A DNA stretch of 64,000 nt, from NCBI GenBank assembly GCA_902799345.1, contig CADBZW010000009.1, positions 1 to 64,000 on the forward strand. The letters run 5' to 3'. The DNA is from an uncultured Bacteroidia bacterium (lineage in GTDB: Bacteria > Bacteroidota > Bacteroidia > Bacteroidales > F082). A program made the position numbers and the translations under genes. Below the pieces are notes generated by a model. It was not told the DNA's origin. It saw nothing but the letters and a program-made list of their open reading frames with translations, and ran no database searches. This document shows, one piece after another, positions 50,456 through 59,662 of this stretch. Position 1 is the stretch's first letter. Every line of letters begins with the position of its first letter.

Positions 50456-52159
50456 TTACTTTATTAAATCAATCTCTTCTGCATTCAATTCATACAGAGA
50501 AAAGATCAACTCGTCAATTTTATCTTGTGCGTTCTTGTCGCCCTTCAAGGCATCGTCAACAAAGCTTGTAAACTGTTCGTCTTGCTCTTCCGTGATCTTC
50601 GGGAACGGCAGCGTCGACAAGTTGCCTTTCAAGATCTTGAGGTCGTTGAAGCGCTTCGTGTACAAGAAATTGAACAACGAAGAATTCAAGAAAGCCAAGA
50701 CCGTCTTCACGCTCATGCCGTCCACTTCGGGGATGAGGATGTTGGCACTGTTGAGGAAGAGGCGTTGCTTGTCGTCATAGGTGAAGCAGAGGCTACCCGA
50801 CACGAACTTATACACCAGCTTCTCCTTGGCGCGGTACAACTCATCCTGGGCACACTGTTGGAAGTCGGCGCGGTTGTATTTGATGTAACGGCTCGCCTTT
50901 TTCAGGCCGTACTTGCTGATGTCCTTACCGGTGAAGATAGGCTCCAAGCCTTGACGCATCCTTTCTTTCAGCACCCTGGCGTTGTTGCCCGTGATGATGC
51001 CCAAGGCCCATCGACTGTGCGACAGGTCGTCGTGACGCATCCGCTCCGCCTGGTTGAGGATGGCCTCTTCGCGGTCGTTGAGCATCGGGATGGCACAGAA
51101 GTCGTCGTTGCCAGGCACAAACTCCTTGCGCGACACCTCGTTGTTGGCGCCATACACCACATAGCTCTGCTTGCCATCGACGGCCTTCTTGCTGACCTTC
51201 AAGCTGATGAAGTCGGTAAACACCCCTTTGAAACGCTCGCGGTAGCATTTGATAGCCTCGATCCTGGTCTCCTGCGTCACGAAACGACGCAAGTCGGCAT
51301 GCACCTTGATTTTCATCAGCGAAGAAGGCATGAGGAAGTGTAGTATTCCATTCTGATTCAAGTACTTGAACGACTCGGTGAAAAACAGCGATGCCTTTTC
51401 CTTCGACTGAACGATGTCGGATTCGTGCAGTTTGCCTTTCTCGGTGCCCCAAGGCGGGTTGGTGACGATATAGTCGAACCTGAGGTCGCCCAAGGCCGTG
51501 GCCGCATGAAGCAGGAAGTCCATCTGGTAGATCTGCGGATACACCGACGATTCGTTGAACTTCACCATGAGGTTGGCCTTGGCAATCATCACGGCGAGCG
51601 GGTCGTTGTCGATGCCATAGAGTTGCTCCATCTCGGCGTGTTGCACCTTCATCAGGAAGATGCCGCTACCGCAGCAAGGGTCGAGAAACTTCTCGCCGTT
51701 CAACATCCGGATGTCGGAGAGCATCTCGTTGACGATCACGGGCTTGGTGTAGTAAAGCCCTTTCAGGATACGACTCCCTTCTGCCGTCAGCGACTGATAA
51801 ACGAAGCCTATCCAGTCGTCATTGCGGTTTTTCAGGATCTGACGTGGCACCTCAAGGCCCAGACGCTCATAATGCGTGTATTCCTCGAAGAAACGACGCT
51901 TGTTGTCTTCGTTCACCTTGTTGTGCTCAAGATACAGAGCGCAGAGGGTGAACAGCAGGTCCTCGATAGGATAGGTGGTGTCGCGCAGCTCCTCGACGAA
52001 ACGAGGCAGACTGGCCGCCATCACATACCCCTCAGGCGTGATGATTTTTTGCGAGCGGCTCTTGTTGGCCCTACGCGTCAAGCGGTCGGAACGGCCGTTT
52101 TTCAGCTTGTCCCAGTTGCGTTGTGTGGCTTTCGAAATGAAAATGTTTGCTTCCGTCAT
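50456..52159 (-). CDS. N6-adenine DNA methyltransferase with TaqI-like C-terminal domain
   Basis: In this 567-residue protein motif I is FLDPCCGSGIFLMKVQ near residue 157 and motif IV is NPPWGTEKG near 234, the amino-methyltransferase arrangement of type IIG/Eco57I-like enzymes. The C-terminal part (FLNSSLFNFLYTKRFNDLKI, then LPFPKITEEQDE) resembles TaqI-type target recognition domains. A short N-terminal helix-turn-helix-like segment (FISKATQRNWDKL) precedes it. No nuclease motif is seen and no restriction gene is adjacent, so it looks like a solitary methyltransferase or part of a dispersed system. The ATG at 52157-52159 follows a TATATTTG promoter element. Confidence 0.88.
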   Translation of the reverse strand: MTEANIFISKATQRNWDKLKNGRSDRLTRRANKSRSQKIITPEGYVMAASLPRFVEELRDTTYPIEDLLFTLCALYLEHNKVNEDNKRRFFEEYTHYERLGLEVPRQILKNRNDDWIGFVYQSLTAEGSRILKGLYYTKPVIVNEMLSDIRMLNGEKFLDPCCGSGIFLMKVQHAEMEQLYGIDNDPLAVMIAKANLMVKFNESSVYPQIYQMDFLLHAATALGDLRFDYIVTNPPWGTEKGKLHESDIVQSKEKASLFFTESFKYLNQNGILHFLMPSSLMKIKVHADLRRFVTQETRIEAIKCYRERFKGVFTDFISLKVSKKAVDGKQSYVVYGANNEVSRKEFVPGNDDFCAIPMLNDREEAILNQAERMRHDDLSHSRWALGIITGNNARVLKERMRQGLEPIFTGKDISKYGLKKASRYIKYNRADFQQCAQDELYRAKEKLVYKFVSGSLCFTYDDKQRLFLNSANILIPEVDGMSVKTVLAFLNSSLFNFLYTKRFNDLKILKGNLSTLPFPKITEEQDEQFTSFVDDALKGDKNAQDKIDELIFSLYELNAEEIDLIK

Positions 52160-52251
52160 TATACAGCTTCGCCTCCTAAGTCCCATTAAGATTTCTTAAC
52201 GAACTCTATTTCAACCATATACAATTATGCCTAAAAAGGCATATTAATTTG

Positions 52252-52259
52252 CAAATATA
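52252..52259 (-). promoter_or_regulatory. -7 element of the methyltransferase gene
   Basis: TATATTTG (complement of 52252-52259) matches TAnnTTTG, 93-100 bases before the start. GTTGTGG-type sequence about 18 bases upstream can serve as -33. Confidence 0.45.
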
Positions 52260-52317
52260 CGGATTTCTACAATTCCACAACTAATAAATATAAAAAAGTA
52301 AGTAATGTTGAAAACGC

Positions 52318-52349
52318 TTGGTTTTACAAGTGTTTTTTTTCTATTTTTG
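52318..52349 (+). promoter_or_regulatory. tsaB promoter
   Basis: TTGG at 52318-52321 and TATTTTTG at 52342-52349, spacing 20 bases, with the ATG 20 bases later. This is a standard Bacteroidota promoter, divergent from the methyltransferase promoter. Confidence 0.6.
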
Positions 52350-52369
52350 CTCAACTAAAAAGTAAGATA

Positions 52370-53065
52370 ATGATACTTTGTTTGGAAACGGCCACACCCG
52401 TTTGTTCTGTGGCCCTCAACGACGGCTGTTGCACCATCGCCTTGCGCGAGACAGAAGGACAAAACGCTCATTCCGAGAAGATTACCAACTTCATCCGTGA
52501 GGTCATGGAGACGGCCCACATCGACTATCGCCAGCTGGATGCCGTTGCGGTGAGCAAAGGACCTGGCTCCTATACGGGTCTACGCATCGGCGTGAGCACC
52601 GCCAAAGGCATCTGCTATGCCGCCGACCTGCCCCTGATGGCCGTCGACACACTCGAGGCCATGGCCTATGGCATGAAAGCCAAACTCGGCAGCCAAATCG
52701 CTGACAACGACCTGCTTATCCCCATGATTGACGCGCGCCGCATGGAGGTGTATGCCGCCATTTTTGACGCCAACATGAACAAGATTGAGGATACAGCCGC
52801 AAGGGTCATCGATGAGAATTCGTTTGAGGATTTACAAAAAAATCATCGGCTCTGGCTCTTCGGCGACGGCGCCCCTAAGCTAAAGAAAGTGTTTGAAAAC
52901 CAACCTAATATCAACATTGTTGATGGCTTTAAGCCTTCGGCAGCCTATATGCTTCCCTTGGTGGAGAAAGCCCTGCGGGAACAGGATTTTGTCGACGTGG
53001 CGTATTTCGAGCCGTTCTATCTGAAGGATTTCATTGCGGGGAAACCGCATGTTAAGGGGTTGTAA
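52370..53065 (+). CDS. tsaB: tRNA threonylcarbamoyladenosine biosynthesis protein TsaB
   Basis: This 231-residue ASKHA-fold protein begins MILCLETATPVCSVALNDGC and contains VAVSKGPGSYTGLRIGVSTA, the TsaB signature, then PLMAVDTLEAMAYG and PMIDARRMEVYAAIF. It works with TsaD and TsaE to make t6A37 on tRNAs and is essential in many bacteria. It is monocistronic by appearance, with its own promoter and a perfect 28-base palindrome soon after the stop. Confidence 0.96.
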   Translation: MILCLETATPVCSVALNDGCCTIALRETEGQNAHSEKITNFIREVMETAHIDYRQLDAVAVSKGPGSYTGLRIGVSTAKGICYAADLPLMAVDTLEAMAYGMKAKLGSQIADNDLLIPMIDARRMEVYAAIFDANMNKIEDTAARVIDENSFEDLQKNHRLWLFGDGAPKLKKVFENQPNINIVDGFKPSAAYMLPLVEKALREQDFVDVAYFEPFYLKDFIAGKPHVKGL

Positions 53066-53071
53066 AATCTG

Positions 53072-53099
53072 GTAGAGACGCGATTAATCGCGTCTCTAC
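53072..53099. repeat. GTAGAGACGCG palindrome, copy 1
   Basis: This is a perfect 28-base palindrome: GTAGAGACGCGATT followed by its complement, ending CGCGTCTCTAC. It lies between tsaB and the peptidase gene and could also stop transcription. Confidence 0.8.
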
Positions 53100-53113
53100 A
53101 AACACCAATAACA

Positions 53114-54331
53114 ATGAATAAAACCATATTGTTACCTCTGTTTCTGCTGCTGGCCAACCTCTGTTTTGCGCAGGCACCGCATTTGCATGAACATGACTAT
53201 CCTATGGTCACGGAAGAAAGCCCTACCATCCGCAACTTGATGAATGCCGTTTCGGCAGACAGCCTCAACGCCAATATCGAACACCTCAGCGGCTACCATA
53301 CACGCCGTTACGACAGCCGTTTTATCTATGATGTACAAGACTGGTTAGTAAGCCGTTACAAGACCTTCGGCGTTGACACGGTGATGCTCCACGACTTTGA
53401 AGTGCCCTACTTCGAACAAGGCACCGCCGACAACATCATTGCCGTGAAATGGGGCACGAAAACACCCCAAGAGTATGTGATTTGTGGGGCACATTACGAC
53501 TCATGGAATGCTGATGGTTACGACCCCGACACCATCCGCTCGCCCGGTGCCGACGACAACGCCTCGGGCGTGGCAGGCATCCTCGAAACAGCCAGACTAT
53601 TAAGTCCTTACACTTTCGACCGCACCGTCATCTTTGCCAACTGGTGCGCCGAAGAAATCGGCCTCGTCGGAAGTGCCGCCTACGCCCACGACATGGCAGA
53701 ACAACGCATGGACATCGTGGCCTATTTCAACCTTGACATGACAGGCTATCTCGCCGAAGGCTCCGACATATATGTCAACCTGATGTACACCTCACAAGAC
53801 TCATTGTTAGGCGATTACGTAAAAAATTTGAGCCATGTCTATTTCCCTGAAATGCGTATCTGGCAGGACTGGCTCACCGGCGGCGACAGCGATTATTCCT
53901 CCTTCAACCGCAACGGCTATCCAGCCATCCACCCGTTCGAGGATGTGCACAACAGCTCCCCTTTTATTCATACTAGACAAGATGTTTTAGGATTGAGTGT
54001 CAACAACTTGGAGCAATGCAAACGCTTCACCGAACTCAACCTCGGCGCCGTGGCGATTTTGGCCGGCATCAATGGCATGGCAGTATCCGAAAACGAACTG
54101 CCTCAAGTGACCCTTTATCCCAATCCCGCCAAGGAGAAGGTCAACATTCTGGCGGAAGATGGTCTGCTACATATCGCCGTCTATAACCTTTTTGGGCAGC
54201 AAACCTTAGCGCTGGACTTATATGGCGAGAATAAGTTTGTGCTCAACACAAACAACTATCGTCCAGGGGTTTATGTCGTCAACATCGTGACCGAGAAAGG
54301 CATGACGACACAGCGGCTCATCGTTCAATAA
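53114..54331 (+). CDS. Secreted M28 zinc aminopeptidase with T9SS sorting domain
   Basis: This 405-residue protein has a signal peptide at 1-19 (KTILLPLFLLLANLCFAQA). The peptidase domain shows the M28 metal ligands in VICGAHYDSW, SPGADDNASGVAGILE, NWCAEEIGLVGS, FNLDMTGYL and a late His in YPAIHPFED. Residues from about 330 form a C-terminal type IX secretion sorting domain (LYPNPAKEKVNILAEDGLLH, GVYVVNIVTEKG), so it is exported to the surface. It probably digests peptides outside the cell. It meets the AsmA-like gene tail to tail with a 7-base overlap. Confidence 0.93.
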   Translation: MNKTILLPLFLLLANLCFAQAPHLHEHDYPMVTEESPTIRNLMNAVSADSLNANIEHLSGYHTRRYDSRFIYDVQDWLVSRYKTFGVDTVMLHDFEVPYFEQGTADNIIAVKWGTKTPQEYVICGAHYDSWNADGYDPDTIRSPGADDNASGVAGILETARLLSPYTFDRTVIFANWCAEEIGLVGSAAYAHDMAEQRMDIVAYFNLDMTGYLAEGSDIYVNLMYTSQDSLLGDYVKNLSHVYFPEMRIWQDWLTGGDSDYSSFNRNGYPAIHPFEDVHNSSPFIHTRQDVLGLSVNNLEQCKRFTELNLGAVAILAGINGMAVSENELPQVTLYPNPAKEKVNILAEDGLLHIAVYNLFGQQTLALDLYGENKFVLNTNNYRPGVYVVNIVTEKGMTTQRLIVQ

Positions 54332-56547
54332 GCGTCTTCCATGTCCTCATACCTGAAAACGTGCATCTCGTAGCGCGAGGGCTTCACAAACGACTTCATC
54401 AGACTGGCGTCGATAGTCGTCACCGAGATTTGCTCGGGCGTCAAGCCTTTGACATTCCACACATAATCGGAGAGCAATTCATTACGCCGTTCCATCAGGC
54501 GTGGCAGTATTTTCTCTGATTTGTCGCGATACACCTCACACGCCACGGAAGTGACGTCTTTAGCCGAACGCAATTTTTTCTTCTTGGAATATTGCTTCGC
54601 ATAGTCGCATAAGCCTTTGTCGTTCAACTTGATGGAACGGATGGCCTCGCTGGACAGGAAGTCGAGGTCCGAGAACTTCATATTGGGATGTATGGAAAGG
54701 TAATAGTCACGCTTCAACTGGGAGATACACAGTTCTTTGACGACCTCTTCGTATTGCACCTGTTCCTCAAGGATGATGGCCAAATCGGAACGGCTTTGCA
54801 GGGTGACCACCACATTGTCAAGCATCACATATTGCTCAGGAGAGAAGTCGAATTGCAAGGGGTCAAAGGGTATGTATTTCAGGTTGTTATCCTCATCGGT
54901 CATCAGGCGGAACGGCGAGGCGGACACCTTGGCCAAGACGTTGAAGAACACCTTTCGCAGTGTCTTTCTATAGGAAAACTTGGGGTCGTTCAGATTACCG
55001 GAAACAGGCAAGTCGACGCTGATATTGTTATGCCTGTCGGCCAGCAGATACACGCCCAATTTCAGCGGTACCTTGGGGAATTTGGGCTGTATCTTTTTGT
55101 TTTTGTCGCCCAATTTCAGAGAAGCGGTTTGCAGTTTGTTGACGCCCTTGATATTGCCGTCGGAGATGACGTTTTGGCTGCGGAACGACAACGTACCCGA
55201 CTCCACTGGAACACCAAACAACTGCATCGTATAAGGCGAAAAATCAGCGACTTGTACATTGCTCAGCATCAAGGTGAGGTTGTGGTTGTCAAGACCCTGG
55301 AGCGTGCCGTGCCAGTTCACGAAAAGCTTGCCGACATGGTTGAGCATGGCCTGAAGATGGATGCTGTTGTCGCCGTCAAGAGTAAAGCGTTTCGAGGTCA
55401 GGTTGATGTCAGAGATCTCGTAATGGAAGACCTCTGGCAAGGTGTGGTCCTCGTAAAGCACTTCTGTTTGGTCCAACGTCAAGTCATCGATGCTGACCTT
55501 CCACGACTTAGGCTCTTCGACGGGTATGGAAACCGTATCCAATTCGAGTGCCATTTCGGTTGTGTCACGCTGGAACAAAAAATCAAAATTGAAGGTGCTG
55601 TCGGACGCTACAATATACTTCGCGTTTAGTCCTGAAAGATGAAGCGTACCCAGGTCCAACACCTTGTCGTTCAGCTGCAAACGTTTGATTTCGGCAAAGA
55701 CAGAATCCACGACACCCAAGGGGCGTTCATCGGTATCTTGAAGCGCCACGTCGTTCAGTACCAAGCTGCCTTTCATGTCGAAGTCCATGATATGGTCGGT
55801 GACACCCTCAGCCTCCAAGTCCAAATCGGCCCACCCCGTCAGCAAGTCGACGGGAAAGTTTTGTTGCAGGTACGGCTCTATGATTTCAAGACCTAAATGG
55901 TTTATATTCAAATTAATATAATACTTTTTCCCATTTTCTGAGAGCCGCAGGTTGGTATGCAAGGTGGCATTGTCGGCAAGGGAAAGGTCGAGGCCAACGT
56001 CGGTTTTCATCTCCGACAAATCAATCGAAGGGATGAGCAAGGCGATATCGCGCAAGAGCAGCTCATTGCCAAGTGACAAGTCGGCATACCGAATGGAGCC
56101 GTTCTCGATGTTGATTTCATTGAAAACCAAACCGATGCCAGAAGATTTGGCTTGGGTGGTATCGGACGAAAACTGTTCCAACAAGCTAGTGAAATTAAAC
56201 CTGTCGCGGTCTTGCTCCACGTTGACATCCAAACCCGAAAGCGTAGCGCGTTTCACCCAAAGTCGGTGGTTAAGCAGCTCCCGCAATTTGATTGTTGTCG
56301 TAAAGCGATCGAAGTGCACAAAAGGTGTCGTACCATCCTCTTCGTAGAGTGTCAAATCCTTGATTTTCACTGTTCCTGAGAACGGGTTGACCCAAAGCTT
56401 TCCCATGCTCAATTCGCGACCCATCAGCTCTTGGTCGTGTTTTTCTAAATAGCTCTTCGCAATGGGCGAAAGCAACAGCAGCACCACAAGCAGTAGGCCT
56501 ATGATGCTGCCGAGTACGATAAGCGGTATTTTTACGGCTTTTTTCAT
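54325..56547 (-). CDS. AsmA-like/DUF748 envelope protein
   Basis: This is a 740-residue protein with an N-terminal membrane helix (VKIPLIVLGSIIGLLLVVLL) and then repeated beta-rich segments of the AsmA/DUF748 type (SMGKLWVNPFSGTVKIKDLT, VGLDLSLADNATLHTNLRLS, GTLSFRSQNVISDGNIKG). AsmA-like proteins form lipid-conducting grooves or bridges between inner and outer membrane in Gram-negatives; a similar role is likely. It lies downstream of gltX with touching stop and start (56547), so they may be cotranscribed. The far C-terminus (SLMKSFVKPSRYEMHVFRYE) is helical. Confidence 0.85.
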   Translation of the reverse strand: MKKAVKIPLIVLGSIIGLLLVVLLLLSPIAKSYLEKHDQELMGRELSMGKLWVNPFSGTVKIKDLTLYEEDGTTPFVHFDRFTTTIKLRELLNHRLWVKRATLSGLDVNVEQDRDRFNFTSLLEQFSSDTTQAKSSGIGLVFNEINIENGSIRYADLSLGNELLLRDIALLIPSIDLSEMKTDVGLDLSLADNATLHTNLRLSENGKKYYINLNINHLGLEIIEPYLQQNFPVDLLTGWADLDLEAEGVTDHIMDFDMKGSLVLNDVALQDTDERPLGVVDSVFAEIKRLQLNDKVLDLGTLHLSGLNAKYIVASDSTFNFDFLFQRDTTEMALELDTVSIPVEEPKSWKVSIDDLTLDQTEVLYEDHTLPEVFHYEISDINLTSKRFTLDGDNSIHLQAMLNHVGKLFVNWHGTLQGLDNHNLTLMLSNVQVADFSPYTMQLFGVPVESGTLSFRSQNVISDGNIKGVNKLQTASLKLGDKNKKIQPKFPKVPLKLGVYLLADRHNNISVDLPVSGNLNDPKFSYRKTLRKVFFNVLAKVSASPFRLMTDEDNNLKYIPFDPLQFDFSPEQYVMLDNVVVTLQSRSDLAIILEEQVQYEEVVKELCISQLKRDYYLSIHPNMKFSDLDFLSSEAIRSIKLNDKGLCDYAKQYSKKKKLRSAKDVTSVACEVYRDKSEKILPRLMERRNELLSDYVWNVKGLTPEQISVTTIDASLMKSFVKPSRYEMHVFRYEDMEDAY

Positions 56548-58064
56548 CAGCCTAAGGCTTTCACGCCGGTGTCAATACGCTTGAGGGTCTCATCCTTACC
56601 GAGAAGTTCGAGGATTTCGCCGATGTGCGGGCCTTTGCCAGCACCGACCACCATCAAACGGAGGCCGTTCATCACGAGACCCATGTTCAGCTCGTTGCTG
56701 GTAATCCAGTTGTTAAGCGTTTCATCGATATTGGCCAGAGTGAAAGGCTCGATGCCTTTGATGACTTCCTTCACCTTGAGCATGGTCTCGGCGCTGTTTT
56801 CCTTCCAGCGTTTCTTCACCGTCACGGGGTCGTATTCCGTCGGGGCCTCGAAGAAGAAGAAGCTCTGGTCCCAAATCTCTTTCACAAAGTTGACTCTATC
56901 TTTCACTAAGCCAGCGACTTTTACAGCAAAGTCCAATGGTGCGTCGATGCCCTTTTCGGCCTTCAGCCATTCTTGGTAGTCCTTGCCGACTTCCTCGTTC
57001 GACTTGCGCATGAGCCACTCGTGGTTGAACCACTTGGTCTTCTCCACGTTGAACTTGGCGCCGCTCTTGCTGCAGCGCTCGAGCGAGAAGGCCTGTATCA
57101 GCTCGTCCATGGTGAAGATTTCTTGCTCGGTACCCGGGTTCCAACCCAAGAGGGCCAACATATTAATGAAGGCCTCGGGGTAGTAACCCGACTGCTTGTA
57201 GCCCATGGCCGTGTCTCCGGTCTTCGGGTCGACCCAATACATCGGGAAGACGGGGAAGCCGAGACGGTCGCCGTCGCGCTTGCTAAGCTTGCCGTTGCCG
57301 TCGGGTTTGAGTAGCAGGGGCAGGTGGGCAAACTGCGGTGCCTCCCATCCGAAGGCCTCGTAGAGCATGACATGGAGCGGCATCGAAGGCAGCCACTCCT
57401 CGCCACGGATGACATGGCTGATCTGCATCAGGTGGTCGTCGACGATGTTGGCCAGATGGTAGGTGGGCATGCCGTCGCTCTTGAACAGGACCTTGTCGTC
57501 CAAGGTGTTGGTCTGCACGTGCACCTCGCCACGGATGAGGTCGTGCATGACAATCTCGCGGTCTTCTGGAATCATGAAACGCACGGTGTAGGGTGTGCCG
57601 TCGGCTATCAGTTTGTCGACCTCTTCCTTGCTCATCGTCAAGCTGTTGCGCAGGTGCTTGCGGCTCTGACAGTTGTAGATGAAGGTCTGCTTGTTGGCTT
57701 CGGCTTCCTTGCGGTATTGATCCAACTCCTCGGCGGTGTCGAAGGCGATGTAGGCACAGCCTTTGGCCAGCAGCTCGTCGCTATATTGCTTGTAGAGGTG
57801 TTTGCGGTTGCTCTGCTTGTAGGGGCCGAACTCGCCGCCCACATAGTCGCTCTCGTCGAACTTGATGCCGCACCAGTCGAGCGACTCGACGATGTATTGC
57901 TCGGCACCTGGCACGAAGCGGGTTTGGTCGGTGTCCTCAATACGGAGGATCATTTTGCCGCCGTTCTTCTTGGCAAACAGATAGTTATATAACGCGGTAC
58001 GCACGCCCCCGATGTGAAGCGGGCCCGTCGGGCTGGGGGCAAATCTCACTCTTACTTCTTTCAT
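56547..58064 (-). CDS. gltX: Glutamyl-tRNA synthetase
   Basis: This 505-residue class I synthetase has the HIGH motif in [20 protein letters not shown] at 8-27, the KMSKS equivalent [11 protein letters not shown] at about 257, and the long anticodon-binding helical C-terminus. It charges tRNA-Glu. Length and motifs match normal bacterial GltX. A TAATTTTG element (complement of 58167-58174) about 100 bases upstream is the likely -7 box, and the leader holds a GGACTGCGGGACT/AAGTCTCGTGTCC inverted repeat. Confidence 0.96.
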   Translation of the reverse strand: MKEVRVRFAPSPTGPLHIGGVRTALYNYLFAKKNGGKMILRIEDTDQTRFVPGAEQYIVESLDWCGIKFDESDYVGGEFGPYKQSNRKHLYKQYSDELLAKGCAYIAFDTAEELDQYRKEAEANKQTFIYNCQSRKHLRNSLTMSKEEVDKLIADGTPYTVRFMIPEDREIVMHDLIRGEVHVQTNTLDDKVLFKSDGMPTYHLANIVDDHLMQISHVIRGEEWLPSMPLHVMLYEAFGWEAPQFAHLPLLLKPDGNGKLSKRDGDRLGFPVFPMYWVDPKTGDTAMGYKQSGYYPEAFINMLALLGWNPGTEQEIFTMDELIQAFSLERCSKSGAKFNVEKTKWFNHEWLMRKSNEEVGKDYQEWLKAEKGIDAPLDFAVKVAGLVKDRVNFVKEIWDQSFFFFEAPTEYDPVTVKKRWKENSAETMLKVKEVIKGIEPFTLANIDETLNNWITSNELNMGLVMNGLRLMVVGAGKGPHIGEILELLGKDETLKRIDTGVKALG

Positions 58065-58386
58065 ATTATGTGTTTGATTAATAATTTTGACTGCGCGACA
58101 CGGGACTGCGGGACTTACTCAGTCTCGCGTCTCGAAGTCACGAAGTCTCGTGTCCTATTTTGGGTGCAAAATTAGTTTATTTATCGAAACCATGGGAAAA
58201 AACCATCAACGCTTTTTAGCCAAGTTTTGATTTTTAGTCTATAATATGACGTGAATAAAAGCATTATTTACATCATTTTTTGATTTGAATAATACATTTT
58301 TTCACTGCATTATCTTGTTAGTTAAACTAAAATTCGTATTTTTGCGGCGAAAAACAAATATATTTGTTTCAAAATTTGAATTGTTT
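58065..58386. promoter_or_regulatory. Divergent gltX/fic promoter region
   Basis: This region contains a minus-strand -7 element TAATTTTG (complement of 58167-58174) for gltX and a plus-strand element TATTTTTG (58337-58344) for the Fic gene, 42 bases before its ATG. An inverted repeat of CGACACGGGACTGCGGGACT with AAGTCTCGTGTCC spans about 58095-58155 in the gltX leader. The centre is AT-rich with no gene. Confidence 0.55.
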
Positions 58387-59496
58387 ATGAAAACACCATT
58401 TTGGATATGGCAATATGAGGGATGGCCTCGTTTCTGCTGGAGCAACGACAATGTCATAGGCCCGTTGGCCCAGGTTCGCGAGAAGCAAGGACGGCTGCTT
58501 GGCCTGATGGACAGCCTCGGTTTTGACACGCAAAGCATCTCTTCTCTTGAAGTGATGACAGAGGATGTGTTGCGCAACAGCGAGATCGAAGGATTGCTAC
58601 TCAACCCCAACCACGTGCGTTCATCGGTGGCTCGCCACCTTGGCCTTGACACCGCAGGACTGCCCATGCCAGACCACTATACTGAAGGCGTAGTGCAGGT
58701 GATGTTGGATGCCGTGCAAAATGCCAATGAGCCTTTGACAGAAGAGCGCCTATTCAACTGGCATGCGGCATTGTTTCCGATGGGTCGAAGCGGTATCACG
58801 CCTATCACTGTGGCGGCTTGGCGGCAGGGTGCAGAGCCGATGCAAGTGGTGAGCGGTGCCATGGGAAAAGAGAAAGTCCATTATGAAGCACCGCCTTCTG
58901 AGGATGTGCCTCGGCAGATGCAACTGTTTTTGGACTGGTTTAACAGTGAATCTACCACAGACCCGGTGCTGAAAGCCGCCGTGGCGCATCTTTGGTTTGT
59001 GAACATACACCCCTTTGAGGATGGCAATGGCCGTTTGACACGGACCATCACCGATATGCTCCTTGCACGCGCCGAGGGCTCGTCGCAACGATTCTATAGC
59101 ATGTCAGCGGCTATCCTGCGCGATAGAAAGAATTACTACGAAGTTTTGGAATACATGGGCAAGCATGGTTTGGACATCACGCAGTGGCTCTTGTGGTTCT
59201 TGAAGACTATGGAAAACGCCATCAACACCGCCGTCGAGAAGACACAACGGGTGGTTCGTAAGTCATTGTTTTGGCAGGAAAAGCGCAATATTGCTCTCAA
59301 TGAGAGGCAAATCAAGGTCATCAACCGCCTTTGGGACGGCTTCGAAGGCAAACTCAACACCAGCAAGTGGGCCAAAATGACTAAGACCTCCACAGCAACA
59401 GCCTTGCGCGACATACAAGATTTGGTAGAGAAAGGCATACTCCGCCGCACTGAGGAAGGTGGTCGTAGCACAAACTATGAGTTGGTGGAGAATTAA
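58387..59496 (+). CDS. Fic-family protein with DUF4172 N-terminal domain
   Basis: In this 369-residue protein residues 1-90 match the DUF4172 start (FWIWQYEGWPRFCWSNDNV, then VREKQGRLLGLMDSLG), followed by NSEIEGLLLNPNHVRSS, an inhibitory-helix-like motif with N at the position usually Ser or Thr. The Fic core is at about 207 in IHPFEDGNGRLTR. The C-terminal 70 residues form a winged-helix-like region (MTKTSTATALRDIQDLVEKG). Fic proteins transfer AMP from ATP to protein targets, and such class II members regulate themselves. The ATG at 58387 is preferred; a 34-codon upstream extension reads through the promoter. Confidence 0.92.
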   Translation: MKTPFWIWQYEGWPRFCWSNDNVIGPLAQVREKQGRLLGLMDSLGFDTQSISSLEVMTEDVLRNSEIEGLLLNPNHVRSSVARHLGLDTAGLPMPDHYTEGVVQVMLDAVQNANEPLTEERLFNWHAALFPMGRSGITPITVAAWRQGAEPMQVVSGAMGKEKVHYEAPPSEDVPRQMQLFLDWFNSESTTDPVLKAAVAHLWFVNIHPFEDGNGRLTRTITDMLLARAEGSSQRFYSMSAAILRDRKNYYEVLEYMGKHGLDITQWLLWFLKTMENAINTAVEKTQRVVRKSLFWQEKRNIALNERQIKVINRLWDGFEGKLNTSKWAKMTKTSTATALRDIQDLVEKGILRRTEEGGRSTNYELVEN

Positions 59497-59499
59497 ACG

Positions 59500-59529
59500 A
59501 AAAAAGCCTGCTTTTCAGCAGGCTTTTTT
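59500..59529. terminator. Bidirectional terminator between fic and tRNA-Cys
   Basis: AAAAAAGCCTGC (59500-59511) and GCAGGCTTTTTT (59518-59529) form a 12-base-pair stem with a six-base loop, followed by T. It serves both the Fic gene and, on the other strand, tRNA-Cys. Confidence 0.9.
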
Positions 59530-59531
59530 TG

Positions 59532-59602
59532 AGGTACCTGGCGGACTCGAACCGCCGTCCCCGGTTTTGCAGACCGGTCCCTAACCGCTCGGGCAAGGTA
59601 CC
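59532..59602 (-). tRNA. tRNA-Cys (anticodon GCA)
   Basis: The sequence folds as a 71-base tRNA. The acceptor stem GGTACCT pairs with AGGTACC, with discriminator T. The anticodon loop is CTGCAAA with GCA, the T-arm is GGCGG-TTCGAGT-CCGCC, and the D-loop contains GGTTAGG. The CCA end is not encoded. Discriminator U73 fits tRNA-Cys. Confidence 0.96.
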
Positions 59603-59614
59603 CTTTTGCGGCTG

Positions 59615-59622
59615 CAAAGATA
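59615..59622 (-). promoter_or_regulatory. tRNA-Cys promoter -7 element
   Basis: TATCTTTG (complement of 59615-59622) lies 13 bases before the tRNA 5' end, with CTTG-type sequence about 18 bases further upstream (59641-59644). Confidence 0.5.
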
Positions 59623-59662
59623 CAACTATTTGTTGAATTGCAAGGTTTTTGCGCGAAAATTT

